NCBI RefSeq assembly: GCF_035975855.1
Contig: NZ_CP109055.1
Coordinates: forward strand, 5,704,001 to 5,768,000
DNA from: Streptomyces sp. NBC_01304
GTDB lineage: Bacteria; Actinomycetota; Actinomycetes; Streptomycetales; Streptomycetaceae
DNA length: 64,000 nt
Direction of reading: 5' to 3'
Of this stretch, positions 17,391 through 26,105 are shown piece by piece. The stretch's first letter is position 1; every line of letters begins with the position of its first letter. The notes beneath the pieces are model-generated. The model was not told where the DNA came from, made no database searches, and was given only the letters and a program-made list of their open reading frames with translations. The position numbers and the translations under genes are program-made.

Positions 17391-18326
17391 TTAGGGGTGT
17401 TCGTCAACTTTTGAGGCATTTAGCGTACTTGAAGTGAGTGCGTCCAACGTCCGTGACTGCACCTCCCGTTCGGCGGCAGCCGCGATGAAGGCCGCGGCCT
17501 TGTGCGGACCAACCAGCCTGTGCACCGCCTGGATTGTTGTCGCGGGCAAGGCAACCGGAACCTCCTCGCTGGGCGGCTGCGGTGGAGTCGGTGCCCCGAG
17601 GTGCTGTTGGAGGTGACGGGTGGCGAACGTCCGCATCGCACGCGCCAGTTCGGCATCCACCGTCTGCTGGGCGAGCGGGCGCAGTCTGCGCACCAAGGTG
17701 GCCGCCTCGGCCGCCTCGTCGTCCGTGGGCGGCAGGTGACCGAGATAGCGGGCGAAGACATGCTCGGTCGTGAACTCCAGGAAGCGCGAGGCGATGTGCT
17801 CGACCTGGACCCTCAACTCCCGCAGATGGCCCGAGATCGCGCTCAGCGGCACCCCTGCCGCGTGCAACTCGACTGCCACGGCGAGCTCTTGGGGGCTGGG
17901 CACCAGAAACTCGTCGTCCCGGCCCGGAATCCGTTCCAGTACGCCGAGTTCGACCGCCTCGTCGACCGCCGCGTCATCCGGTTTTCCGCCGAACTTCTCG
18001 TCCAGGTCGGCCCGGGTGATCCGGTCCGCCTCCTCGTCCGTCCACGGCCGGTCGACCTCCGCCACCAGGCCGAGCACGCCGCCGAGGCCCCGGCCCGCGT
18101 CCCAGGCCTCGAGCAGCTCCTTGATGGAGGCCAGGGTGTAACCGCGGTCGAGCAGGTCGGCGATCTGCCGGAGCCGGGCCAGATGCGCGTCCCCGTAGAC
18201 ATTGGCCCGGCCGCGCCGCTCCGGGCGGGGGAGCAGCCCGCGGTCCTGGTAGGCGCGGATCGTACGGACCGTGGCGCCACTGCTGTGCGCCAGATCCTCG
18301 ATGCGGTATTCGGTGACCGACCCCAC
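17391..18326 (-). CDS. MerR-family transcriptional regulator
   Basis: 311 residues. The N-terminal winged helix-turn-helix (about 5-75: YRIEDLAHSSGATVRTIRAYQDRGLLPRPERR, then YGDAHLARLRQIADLLDRGYTLASIKELLEAW) is typical MerR. The long C-terminal region is helical and lacks a recognisable Cys metal site, so it is probably not a metal sensor and may bind an organic effector. Its target is unknown; the divergent or downstream neighbours give no clear hint. Three DnaA boxes sit immediately beyond its stop codon. Confidence 0.93.
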   Translation of the reverse strand: MGSVTEYRIEDLAHSSGATVRTIRAYQDRGLLPRPERRGRANVYGDAHLARLRQIADLLDRGYTLASIKELLEAWDAGRGLGGVLGLVAEVDRPWTDEEADRITRADLDEKFGGKPDDAAVDEAVELGVLERIPGRDDEFLVPSPQELAVAVELHAAGVPLSAISGHLRELRVQVEHIASRFLEFTTEHVFARYLGHLPPTDDEAAEAATLVRRLRPLAQQTVDAELARAMRTFATRHLQQHLGAPTPPQPPSEEVPVALPATTIQAVHRLVGPHKAAAFIAAAAEREVQSRTLDALTSSTLNASKVDEHP

Positions 18327-18388
18327 GCTCCCCGCCCTTCGTCACCCTGCCGTGTGCGTCATGCGGCTGCTGCACCTTGCCGTGTTCG

Positions 18389-19336
18389 TCACGCGATGGC
18401 CGCGCGTCCGATGGCCCCCGCCGCGGCACGGGCCGCGGGCGACTGGGCCAGATATTCGACGGCCTTGCGCAGCGAGCCCTCCTGCGAGGGATGGTACGAC
18501 CGCCGCAGATAGCGGGGTATGGCCGTGCCGATCTCCTTCCAGGTGGGCAGCAGGCCCTTGCGTACGGCCGCGTTGTGCTCCCGCAGCGAGTAGCGCAGCC
18601 GGCCCGCCAGCTGCGGGTCGTGCCGGATCAGATAGGCGGCGCCCCAGGCCCACAGGTAGAGCATCACGGGCCCGGTGACCGCCATGCCGGCCACCCGGCG
18701 TGCGTACCGCTGGGTGCCCTCGCCCCCGCAGTGCTGGTACATGTCGAAGGCGACCGAGCGGTGCTCGACCTCCTCCGCGCCGTGCCAGCGCAGCAGATCG
18801 AGCATGACCTCGTCCGAGCCGGCCTCGTCCAGACCCTCGGCGTGCAGCACCCAGTTGCCGAGCACCGCCGTGAACTGCTCGATCGCCGCGATGACCGCCA
18901 GACGGAAGCGCAGCCACTCCTGCGTCGGTATCGGTGCGCCCAACGGCGGCTGCTCGCCCAGGAGTTTCTCGAAGAGGAAGTCGACGTACTTGGTGTACGG
19001 CTGCGTGTCGAGCTGCTGCGCGGCCAGGTGGTCGAGCACGTACGCGTGCTGCACGCTGTGCGTGGCCTCCTGCCCCATGAAGCCCTTGACGTCCTTCAGG
19101 AGCACCGGGTCCGTGACGAGCGGCAGGGCCTCCTTGAAGACCTTCACGAACCAGCGCTCCCCCGCCGGAAGCAGCAGATGCAGCACGTTGATCACGTGGG
19201 TCGCGGTGGGCTCGTCCGGTATCCAGTGCAGCGGGGTCTCGTCCCAGTCGAAGGAGACCCGACGCGGGGTGATCTTGTAGTGCTCCTCGGTGTGCTGTTC
19301 CTCGGTGTTCGCCGTGGTGTCCGGTTCCGTGCTCAC
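18389..19336 (-). CDS. Metal-dependent hydrolase (PF10118-like, ferritin-type helical)
   Basis: 315 residues, with repeated acidic/His helical motifs: FMGQEATHSVQHAYVLDHLA, and WHGAEEVEHRSVAFDMYQH with an ExxH pattern like di-iron helical bundles. The central hydrophobic stretch (GMAVTGPVMLYLWAWGAAYLI) may be membrane-associated. The family is annotated only as predicted metal-dependent hydrolase. The GTG start at 19336 overlaps the stop of the hydrolase-SDR gene (GTGA), making this the third gene of a coupled operon. The neighbours suggest lipid or epoxide-type chemistry. Confidence 0.83.
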   Translation of the reverse strand: MSTEPDTTANTEEQHTEEHYKITPRRVSFDWDETPLHWIPDEPTATHVINVLHLLLPAGERWFVKVFKEALPLVTDPVLLKDVKGFMGQEATHSVQHAYVLDHLAAQQLDTQPYTKYVDFLFEKLLGEQPPLGAPIPTQEWLRFRLAVIAAIEQFTAVLGNWVLHAEGLDEAGSDEVMLDLLRWHGAEEVEHRSVAFDMYQHCGGEGTQRYARRVAGMAVTGPVMLYLWAWGAAYLIRHDPQLAGRLRYSLREHNAAVRKGLLPTWKEIGTAIPRYLRRSYHPSQEGSLRKAVEYLAQSPAARAAAGAIGRAAIA

Positions 19337-21117
19337 AGCGGCGGCTCCAATCGGGCGATCGCTCGCAGGGCCCTGGGCGTGAAGCGGGACATGAGGTGGG
19401 CGCCGCGGGCCTCCGGGGTGACGGGGACGACGGCCTGGTTCTTCACCACCGCGCCCAGAATCGCGTCGGCGACCTTCTCCGGCGGGTAGTTGCGCAGGCC
19501 GTACAGCCGGGACGTCTTCTTCTGGCGGCGCTTCTCCTCGGTCTCGTCGACGCCGGCGAAGTGCGTGGTCGCCGTGATGTTCGTGTTGACGAAGCCCGGG
19601 CAGATCGCGGAGACCCCGATGCCCTGGCCGGCCAGCTCGGCACGCAGGCACTCGCTGAGCATCAGGACGGCGGCCTTGGAGGTGGAGTAGGCGGGCAGCG
19701 CCTTGGAGGGCTGATACGCGGCCGCCGAGGCCGTGTTGACGATGTGGCCGCCCTGGCCGCGGTCGGCCATCTGCTTGCCGAAGATCCGGCAGCCGTGGAT
19801 GACGCCCCACAGATTGACGTCCAGGACCTTCTTCCAGTCCTCCGAGGTGGTGTCGAAGAAGGAGCCGGATATGCCGATCCCTGCGTTGTTCACCAGGACG
19901 TCCAGTACGCCGTACTCCGTGGCGACCTTCTCGGCGAGCTTCTCCATCGCCTGCTCGTCGGTCACGTCGACCGTCTCGCCCCAGGCCTGTGGGGCGCCGA
20001 TGAGCTGCGCCATCTCGGCCGTACGTGCCACGCCCTCGGCGTCCCGGTCGACGGCCACGACCCGCGCCCCGGCCTCGGCGAAGGCGAAGGCGGTGGCCCG
20101 CCCGATGCCGCTGGCCGCGCCCGTGACGAGGACGAGCTGGCCGGCGAACCGGTCCGCGTGCTTGCCGGCGGCCTTCTTCGTGGCCACTGCGGCCCCCTTC
20201 GCGGATCGGTCGCCGAGGTCTTCGTTCGCCGTCACGAAGTCCGTGATCCAGGCGGTCAGCTGGTCGGGCCGGGTACGCGGCACCCAGTGCTTGGCGGACA
20301 CGGTGCGCCGGGTCAACTGCGGCGCCCAAAGCTCCAGTTCGTCATAGAGCTTCGGGGACAGGAAGATGTCGCCGGTCGGCGTGATCAGCTGCACGGGTGC
20401 GTGCGCGTACGCGTCCGTCCGTGGCTTGCGCAGCCTCGCCCGTACGTTGTCCCGGTAGAGCCACGCGCCGTGCGCGGCGTCCGAGGGCAGCGAGGGGGTG
20501 GGATAGCCGTCGCGCGGCACCTTCTCGAAGCGCTGCAGGATCTTCGGCCACTGGGTGCCGAGCGGGCCGCGCCAGGCGAGCTCGGGCAGCACGGGCGTGT
20601 GCAGCATGTACACGTACCAGGACTTGGCGCCCTGGCCGAGGAGTTGGCCCACCTTGCGCGGGGTCGGCCGGGACATGCGCTTCTTGATCCAGTGCCCGAA
20701 GTGGTCGAGGGACGGCCCCGACATGGAGGTGAAGGACGCGATCCGCCCCTCCGTGCGGCTGACCGTCACGAACTCCCAGGCCTGCACCGAGCCCCAGTCG
20801 TGCCCGACCAGGTGCACCGGCTTGTCCGGGCTGACCGCGTCCGCCACCGCCAGGAAGTCGTCGGTCAGCTTCTCCAGGGTGAAGCCACCGCGCAGCGGGG
20901 TGGGCGCCGTGGACCGGCCGTGGCCGCGGACGTCGTACAGGACGACGTGGAAGCGCTCCGCCAGTGCGTTCGCGACCTTCGACCAGACCTCCTTGGAGTC
21001 CGGGTAGCCGTGCACGAGCAGCACGGTCGGCTGGGTGTCGTCGCCCAACTCGGCCACACACAGCTCCACTCCGCCGGTACGCACCCAGCGCTCGCGCGCC
21101 CCTCGCAGCAAGCTCAT
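19333..21117 (-). CDS. Alpha/beta hydrolase fused to short-chain dehydrogenase (EphD-like)
   Basis: 594 residues in two domains. The N-terminal alpha/beta hydrolase (about 1-290) has LLVHGYPDSKEVW and the nucleophile motif GHDWGSVQAW (Asp near 104), the epoxide-hydrolase type. The C-terminal classical SDR (about 325-594) has LVTGAASGIGRATAF, NNAGI, and YSTSK for the Tyr/Lys pair near 473. Mycobacterium tuberculosis EphD (Rv2214c) has the same fusion and similar length and affects mycolic-acid composition. Streptomyces makes no mycolates, so another lipid or epoxide is likely processed. The start ATG at 21117 overlaps the M24 gene stop (ATGA). Confidence 0.93.
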   Translation of the reverse strand: MSLLRGARERWVRTGGVELCVAELGDDTQPTVLLVHGYPDSKEVWSKVANALAERFHVVLYDVRGHGRSTAPTPLRGGFTLEKLTDDFLAVADAVSPDKPVHLVGHDWGSVQAWEFVTVSRTEGRIASFTSMSGPSLDHFGHWIKKRMSRPTPRKVGQLLGQGAKSWYVYMLHTPVLPELAWRGPLGTQWPKILQRFEKVPRDGYPTPSLPSDAAHGAWLYRDNVRARLRKPRTDAYAHAPVQLITPTGDIFLSPKLYDELELWAPQLTRRTVSAKHWVPRTRPDQLTAWITDFVTANEDLGDRSAKGAAVATKKAAGKHADRFAGQLVLVTGAASGIGRATAFAFAEAGARVVAVDRDAEGVARTAEMAQLIGAPQAWGETVDVTDEQAMEKLAEKVATEYGVLDVLVNNAGIGISGSFFDTTSEDWKKVLDVNLWGVIHGCRIFGKQMADRGQGGHIVNTASAAAYQPSKALPAYSTSKAAVLMLSECLRAELAGQGIGVSAICPGFVNTNITATTHFAGVDETEEKRRQKKTSRLYGLRNYPPEKVADAILGAVVKNQAVVPVTPEARGAHLMSRFTPRALRAIARLEPPL

Positions 21118-21974
21118 GCGGTCTTCTCCTCGGCCCAGCGCCGCACATGCGGCAGATCGTCGTCCAGCCAGAAAGCGCTCTGCTCCGGGTCCTTGGAGTC
21201 GGTGACGACCAGGATCTCCTCGAACTTCGCGCCCGTGCCCCGGAATCCGAGGTGCGGTTCGACCGCCCAGAGCCCCTTCTGGGGCGGGTGGTCGGAGAAT
21301 TTGTACGGGCTCCACAGCGGCGACCAGCCGTCCCGGTGGCCGTGCAGCGCGTCGCTCGCGAGGCCCTTCAGGGACTGGGTGCCGAACCCGAAGACATTCG
21401 GTGACCAGCGGCGCTGCTTGACCCGGTCGACCTTGTGCGCGATCACGCCGAAGGGGTAGGCGCGGTGGCGGTTGGCGTACCCCTGCCGGTTCATCAGCCG
21501 TTCGACGTTCTCGTAGATCTCCCGCAGCGGCCGGCGCTCGCGCACCTCGCGCAGGATCAGCTCACGGTGTGCTTCCAGGTCGGCGAGGAGCTTGTCGTGC
21601 ACGGGGTTGAGGCCCAGGCAGCCCGAGTAGCCGATGTCCGCCGTGTATCCCTTGTAGACCGGCGCCATGTCGAGGATGAACGGCATCCCCGGCTCCAGCT
21701 TCCGGTTGGTCGGGAAGAACTGCAGCGGCACCTTGAACCCCGCGAACGCCGTCCGGTCCCCGAACCAGGCGAAGGGCAGGTGGAACCAGTCGCGCACGCC
21801 GCGCTCGCGCAGCCACTCGCGCTGCATGCGGGCCGCCTCGCGCTCGGTGACTCCGGGCTTGAGCTGCGCCGCGACCGCTTCCGCGCACTCGTACGCGAGG
21901 GTCTGCACTTCCCTGAACCCCCGCAGTTCCGCGCTGAGTTCAGTGTCCACCGATGGGTCCACTGCTGAGGTCAT
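21114..21974 (-). CDS. M24-family metallopeptidase-like protein
   Basis: 286 residues, pita-bread fold. The likely metal ligands are Asp residues in FILDMAPVYKGYTADIGYSG, His in the YANRHRAYPFGVIAHK region, and Glu in AVEPHLG and KFEEILVV. The protein is shorter than Xaa-Pro aminopeptidases and lacks their N-terminal domain. It heads a three-gene translationally coupled operon with the EphD-like fusion and a metal-dependent hydrolase. A peptidase role is therefore not certain; some M24 relatives act on non-peptide substrates such as creatine. Confidence 0.85.
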   Translation of the reverse strand: MTSAVDPSVDTELSAELRGFREVQTLAYECAEAVAAQLKPGVTEREAARMQREWLRERGVRDWFHLPFAWFGDRTAFAGFKVPLQFFPTNRKLEPGMPFILDMAPVYKGYTADIGYSGCLGLNPVHDKLLADLEAHRELILREVRERRPLREIYENVERLMNRQGYANRHRAYPFGVIAHKVDRVKQRRWSPNVFGFGTQSLKGLASDALHGHRDGWSPLWSPYKFSDHPPQKGLWAVEPHLGFRGTGAKFEEILVVTDSKDPEQSAFWLDDDLPHVRRWAEEKTA

Positions 21975-22109
21975 GCCACCGTCCGTCCCGTGATCGGCCT
22001 GCTGCGTGCTCTGCTGCTCTGCGGGTGGGGCCTTGCGCTACGCGGTCGTAACTTGACACTGATGAATGTGACAATGCCTGGCGGCTGCGTCAAGGGGCGT
22101 GCAGGCTCC

Positions 22110-22136
22110 TGTGGAAAACCCGGCCGGTGTGGACAA
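22110..22136. promoter_or_regulatory. Pair of DnaA-box-like sites upstream of a lipoprotein gene
   Basis: TGTGGAAAA (22110-22118, one mismatch from TTATCCACA in reverse) and TGTGGACAA (22128-22136, exact reverse of TTGTCCACA) lie in the divergent spacer between the M24 operon and the lipoprotein gene. Confidence 0.5.
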
Positions 22137-22212
22137 GTTCGGGACCCTTGGCCCCGGCCGCGCAGGGCTTTCGGCTGTCCGGGCAGATGTAAGGGCCAGT
22201 TAAATTCTGGCT

Positions 22213-23025
22213 ATGAGGACTCGATGGATACCCGCGGCCACCGCGCTGACCGTTGTGCTCGGCGTGACCGGGTGCGGTGTGGAGCGCGGCGCACAGCCGA
22301 AGTCGGCTCCGTCGGCGTCCAAGGCTCCGCAGGACGAGCCCAACGGTGTGGAGAAGCTCGACGGCAAGTCCGTGATCGACCGCGCGCGTGAGGCGATCGG
22401 CGCGGCGCAGACGATGCGGCGGACGTACACGCCGAAGGAGGCGGCCTCGGAAAAGGCCCCCGCCTACACCTCCGACGTCGTCATGGCCACCGGGTTCGGC
22501 GGCTGCACGGTCAAGTACGACTTCGGAGAGCGCGGCAGGACCGAGGCCATGGTGCTGTCCGACCGGCGCATCTGGGTCCGGTCCGACCGGACGATGCTGG
22601 AGCGCGACCACGGCGCCGACACCGCCGAACGCTTTGTCGGGAAGTACATCGCCGACGAGATCACCGACGCCTTCACCTACTACAAGCTGCTTCTGCCGTG
22701 CGACACGGAAGGCCTGCTCGGCGACCCCGAGGAGGCCGACTCGGTCCGCTACACCAAGCAGACGCCGACCACGGTCCGCGGGGTGCGGGTGCTGCCGGTC
22801 GAACTGACGACGAAGGACGCGCGCAGCACTGTCCACGTGGCCCTCGACGGCAAGCCCTACCCGATGCGCACCACTTGGAGCGGAGCGCCGTACACCCTGG
22901 ACTACCGCTTCGACGAGCCGTTCGCCCCGAAGGCGCCACCCACCTCGCAGACCGTCCCCATGAAGGAGTTCGCGAAGGCCGTGGGCGCCGAGGAGGAGCC
23001 CCACTGGGAAGTCGGCATCGGCTGA
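22213..23025 (+). CDS. Putative secreted lipoprotein
   Basis: 270 residues. The N-terminus MRTRWIPAATALTVVLGVTGC ends in a lipobox (VTGC), so signal peptidase II cleavage and lipid anchoring are expected. The mature part starts with a Ser/Pro/Lys linker and then a mixed alpha/beta domain resembling LppX/LprAFG-type or LolA-like hydrophobic-carrier folds. That resemblance is only an impression from beta-strand pattern; I do not recognise the family. TAAATT at 22201-22206 ends six nucleotides before the ATG with no Shine-Dalgarno, implying a leaderless transcript. Confidence 0.8.
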   Translation: MRTRWIPAATALTVVLGVTGCGVERGAQPKSAPSASKAPQDEPNGVEKLDGKSVIDRAREAIGAAQTMRRTYTPKEAASEKAPAYTSDVVMATGFGGCTVKYDFGERGRTEAMVLSDRRIWVRSDRTMLERDHGADTAERFVGKYIADEITDAFTYYKLLLPCDTEGLLGDPEEADSVRYTKQTPTTVRGVRVLPVELTTKDARSTVHVALDGKPYPMRTTWSGAPYTLDYRFDEPFAPKAPPTSQTVPMKEFAKAVGAEEEPHWEVGIG

Positions 23026-23149
23026 GAACCGGCCCCGGGCGGACCCCCGACCAAAGGAGGACCCCTACGGGCCCGTACGCCGCAAGTCGGAGGCGGATCC
23101 AGGCGTCAGGTCTGACGTCAGGTGTGGTGCGCGCCACTACCTTCGAAAC

Positions 23150-24271
23150 GTGACTGTGATCGCGACCGAAAGCCTCAGCAAGCGGTTCCCGAGGGTGACC
23201 GCTCTTGACCGGCTCTCCGTGGACATCGGCCCGGGTGTGACCGGGCTCGTGGGTGCCAACGGAGCCGGCAAGTCCACCTTGATCAAGATCCTGTTGGGTC
23301 TGTCCCCCGCCACCGAGGGCACCGCCGAAGTACTCGGCCTCGACGTGGCGACCAAGGGCGCCGACATCCGGGAGCGGGTCGGGTACATGCCCGAGCACGA
23401 CTGCCTGCCGCCCGATGTCTCCGCCACCGAGTTCGTCGTCCACATGGCGCGCATGTCGGGGCTGCCGCCGGCCGCCGCGCGGGAGCGCACCGCGGACACC
23501 CTGCGCCACGTCGGCCTCTACGAGGAGCGGTACCGCCCCATGGGCGGCTACTCGACCGGCATGAAGCAGCGCGTGAAGCTGGCCCAGGCGCTCGTCCACG
23601 ACCCCCAGCTGGTCTTCCTGGACGAGCCCACCAACGGCCTCGACCCGGTCGGCCGGGACGAGATGCTCGGTCTGATCCGCCGGATCCACACCGACTTCGG
23701 GATCTCGGTCCTGGTCACCTCGCACCTGCTCGGCGAGCTGGAGCGCACCTGCGACCACGTCGTCATCATCGACGGCGGCAAGCTCCTCAGGTCCAGCTCC
23801 ACCAGCGACTTCACCCAGACCATGGGCACCCTCGCGGTCGAGGTCACCGACACGGACAAGCATCCGGACGGTACGCAGGCGTTGCGGGAGCACCTCACGG
23901 AGGCGGGCCTCACCCTCCACGCGCGCGTGGAGGACGGTCTGCCGGGCGCCGGGCACATCCTGCTCGTCGAGGCCACCGGCGAGGAGACGTACGACGTCGT
24001 ACGCGACACCGTCGCCGAACTCGGCCTCGGACTCGTCCGCATGGAACAGCGCAGGCACCACATCGCCGAGGTGTTCCGGGACGACCAGGCGCACGACGTC
24101 CAGGACGGCATCCAGGACAGCCAGGCCGCCAGGGAGACGCAGGAGCGCGCCGCCGCATGGGCCGCGAACTCCGCGGCCCATGCGAATGCCAAGAAGGCAG
24201 CCGCGACGGCCTCCCAGGACGCAGCCACGACCGCCGCGACAACTTCGACACAGCAGGGAGGAGGCCGGTGA
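23150..24271 (+). CDS. ABC-2 exporter ATP-binding protein with Ala/Gln-rich tail
   Basis: 373 residues. The ABC domain (about 1-235) shows Walker A GANGAGKST, signature YSTGMKQRVKLAQAL and Walker B LVFLDEPTNGLDP. The region after 235 is a regulatory extension ending in about 60 residues of Ala/Gln/Thr-rich sequence (AARETQERAAAWAANSA and onward), probably a disordered or helical tail. It is the first of four overlapping genes encoding two ATPase-permease pairs. GTG at 23150 is preceded by TACCTT (23138-23143) with a six-nucleotide gap and no Shine-Dalgarno, suggesting a leaderless operon mRNA. The substrate is unknown. Confidence 0.93.
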   Translation: MTVIATESLSKRFPRVTALDRLSVDIGPGVTGLVGANGAGKSTLIKILLGLSPATEGTAEVLGLDVATKGADIRERVGYMPEHDCLPPDVSATEFVVHMARMSGLPPAAARERTADTLRHVGLYEERYRPMGGYSTGMKQRVKLAQALVHDPQLVFLDEPTNGLDPVGRDEMLGLIRRIHTDFGISVLVTSHLLGELERTCDHVVIIDGGKLLRSSSTSDFTQTMGTLAVEVTDTDKHPDGTQALREHLTEAGLTLHARVEDGLPGAGHILLVEATGEETYDVVRDTVAELGLGLVRMEQRRHHIAEVFRDDQAHDVQDGIQDSQAARETQERAAAWAANSAAHANAKKAAATASQDAATTAATTSTQQGGGR

Positions 24272-25182
24272 TGGCAGCCGACACCGCACCCGCGCAGGGC
24301 CGGGGCCCCGCGCAGACCCAGATCCACAACATCGGCTACCGCGACTACGAAGGCCCCCGCCTCGGCCGCGCGTACGCCCGTCGCTCGCTCTTCTCGCAGT
24401 CCCTGCGCGGCTCCTACGGACTCGGCCGCAGCGCCAAGTCCAAGGTGCTGCCGATGCTGCTCTTCGCCGTGATGTGCGTACCCGCGGCGATCATGGTCGC
24501 GGTGGCCGTCACCACCAAGCTCAAGGACCTGCCGCTCGACTACACGCGCTACGCGATCGTCACCCAGGCGATCATCGGGCTGTACCTCGCGGCCCAGGCC
24601 CCGCAGTCGGTCTCGCGCGATCTGCGCTTCAAGTCGGTGCCGCTGTACTTCTCGCGGCCGATCGAACGCGTCGACTACGTGGTGGCCAAGTTCGCCGCCA
24701 TGGCCTCCGCCATGTTCGTGCTGACCGCCGCGCCGCTGGTCATCCTGTACGTCGGCTCCCTGCTCGCCAAGATGGACTTCGGGCACCAGACCAAGGGGTT
24801 CGCTCAGGGGTTGGTCTCCGTGGCTCTGCTCTCCCTGCTGTTCGCCGGGCTCGGCCTGGTGATGGCCGCGCTCACGCCGCGCCGCGGCTTCGGGGTCGCC
24901 GCCGTCATCGCCGTCATGACGATCTCGTACGGCGCCGTCTCGACGATCCAGGCGATCGCCGACGCACAGGGCTCCTGGGACGCCGTGCCGTGGATCGGCC
25001 TGTTCTCACCCATCACGCTGATCGACGGCGTACAGACGGCATTCCTCGGCGCCGACTCGTCCTTCCCGGGTGCCCACGGCCCCGGTACCGGACTCGGCTT
25101 CGTCTACCTCCTTGTCGTCATCGCGCTGATCGCCGGCTCCTACGGAGTACTGATGCGCCGCTACCGGAAGGTCGGGCTGTGA
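24271..25182 (+). CDS. ABC-2 type transporter permease
   Basis: 303 residues with about six membrane segments (VLPMLLFAVMCVPAAIMVAVAV, MFVLTAAPLVILYVGSLL and later ones). The cytosolic N-terminus carries the motif IHNIGYRDYEGPRLGR, seen in many actinobacterial ABC-2 permeases of this type. ATG at 24271 is six nucleotides after GGAGGAGG; a GTG three nucleotides earlier is also possible. Both overlap the stop of the ATPase. It pairs with the upstream ATPase. Confidence 0.92.
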   Translation: MAADTAPAQGRGPAQTQIHNIGYRDYEGPRLGRAYARRSLFSQSLRGSYGLGRSAKSKVLPMLLFAVMCVPAAIMVAVAVTTKLKDLPLDYTRYAIVTQAIIGLYLAAQAPQSVSRDLRFKSVPLYFSRPIERVDYVVAKFAAMASAMFVLTAAPLVILYVGSLLAKMDFGHQTKGFAQGLVSVALLSLLFAGLGLVMAALTPRRGFGVAAVIAVMTISYGAVSTIQAIADAQGSWDAVPWIGLFSPITLIDGVQTAFLGADSSFPGAHGPGTGLGFVYLLVVIALIAGSYGVLMRRYRKVGL

Positions 25183-26090
25183 CCACGATCAACATCGACC
25201 ACACCTCGCGTTGGTTCGGCAACGTGGTGGCGGTCAACGACGTCACGATGACGATCGCCCCCGGCGTGACCGGCCTGCTCGGCCCGAACGGCGCGGGGAA
25301 GTCCACGCTCATCAACATGATGGCCGGCTTCCTCGCCCCCTCCACCGGCTCGGTCACCCTCGACGGGCAGCCGATCTGGAAGAACGAGCAGATCTACAAG
25401 GAGATCGGCCTCGTCCCCGAGCGGGAGGCGATGTACGACTTCCTCACGGGACGCGAATTCGTCGTCGCCAACGCCGAGTTGCAGGGCCTGGGCAAGAAGT
25501 CCGCACAGGAGGCGCTCGCCACGGTCGAGATGGAGTACGCGCAGGACCGCAAGATCTCGACGTACTCCAAGGGCATGCGCCAGCGCGTGAAGATGGCGTC
25601 CGCCCTGGTCCACAACCCGTCGGTGCTGCTCCTCGACGAGCCCTTCAACGGCATGGACCCGCGCCAGCGCATGCACCTCATGGACCTCCTTCGCCGGATG
25701 GGGTCCGAGGGCCGCACGGTGCTCTTCTCCTCGCACATCCTTGAGGAGGTCGAGCAACTCGCCTCCCACATCGAGGTGATCGTCGCCGGGCGGCACGCGG
25801 CGAGCGGTGACTTCCGGCGCATCCGCCGCCTGATGACGGACCGCCCGCACCGCTATCTGATCCGCTCCAGCGACGACCGCGCGCTCGCGGCCGCGCTGAT
25901 CGCGGACCCGTCGACGGCGGGCATCGAAGTCGACCTCGCGGAGGGTGCGTTGCGCATCCAGGCCGTCGATTTCGGACGCTTCACGCAGCTCCTTCCGAAG
26001 GTCGCTCGCGAGCACCACATCCGCCTCCTCACGGTCTCGCCCTCGGACGAGTCCCTCGAGTCGGTCTTCTCGTACCTCGTCGCGGCCTGA
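25179..26090 (+). CDS. ABC-2 exporter ATP-binding protein (second pair)
   Basis: 303 residues with Walker A GPNGAGKST, signature YSKGMRQRVKMASAL and Walker B LLLDEPFNGMDP, then a C-terminal extension of about 70 residues. The GTG start at 25179 overlaps the permease stop (GTGA). It is clearly homologous to the first ATPase of the operon but lacks its long Ala-rich tail. It serves the downstream 239-residue permease. Confidence 0.93.
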   Translation: MTTINIDHTSRWFGNVVAVNDVTMTIAPGVTGLLGPNGAGKSTLINMMAGFLAPSTGSVTLDGQPIWKNEQIYKEIGLVPEREAMYDFLTGREFVVANAELQGLGKKSAQEALATVEMEYAQDRKISTYSKGMRQRVKMASALVHNPSVLLLDEPFNGMDPRQRMHLMDLLRRMGSEGRTVLFSSHILEEVEQLASHIEVIVAGRHAASGDFRRIRRLMTDRPHRYLIRSSDDRALAAALIADPSTAGIEVDLAEGALRIQAVDFGRFTQLLPKVAREHHIRLLTVSPSDESLESVFSYLVAA

Positions 26091-26105
26091 AAGGAGCCTT
26101 CGACC

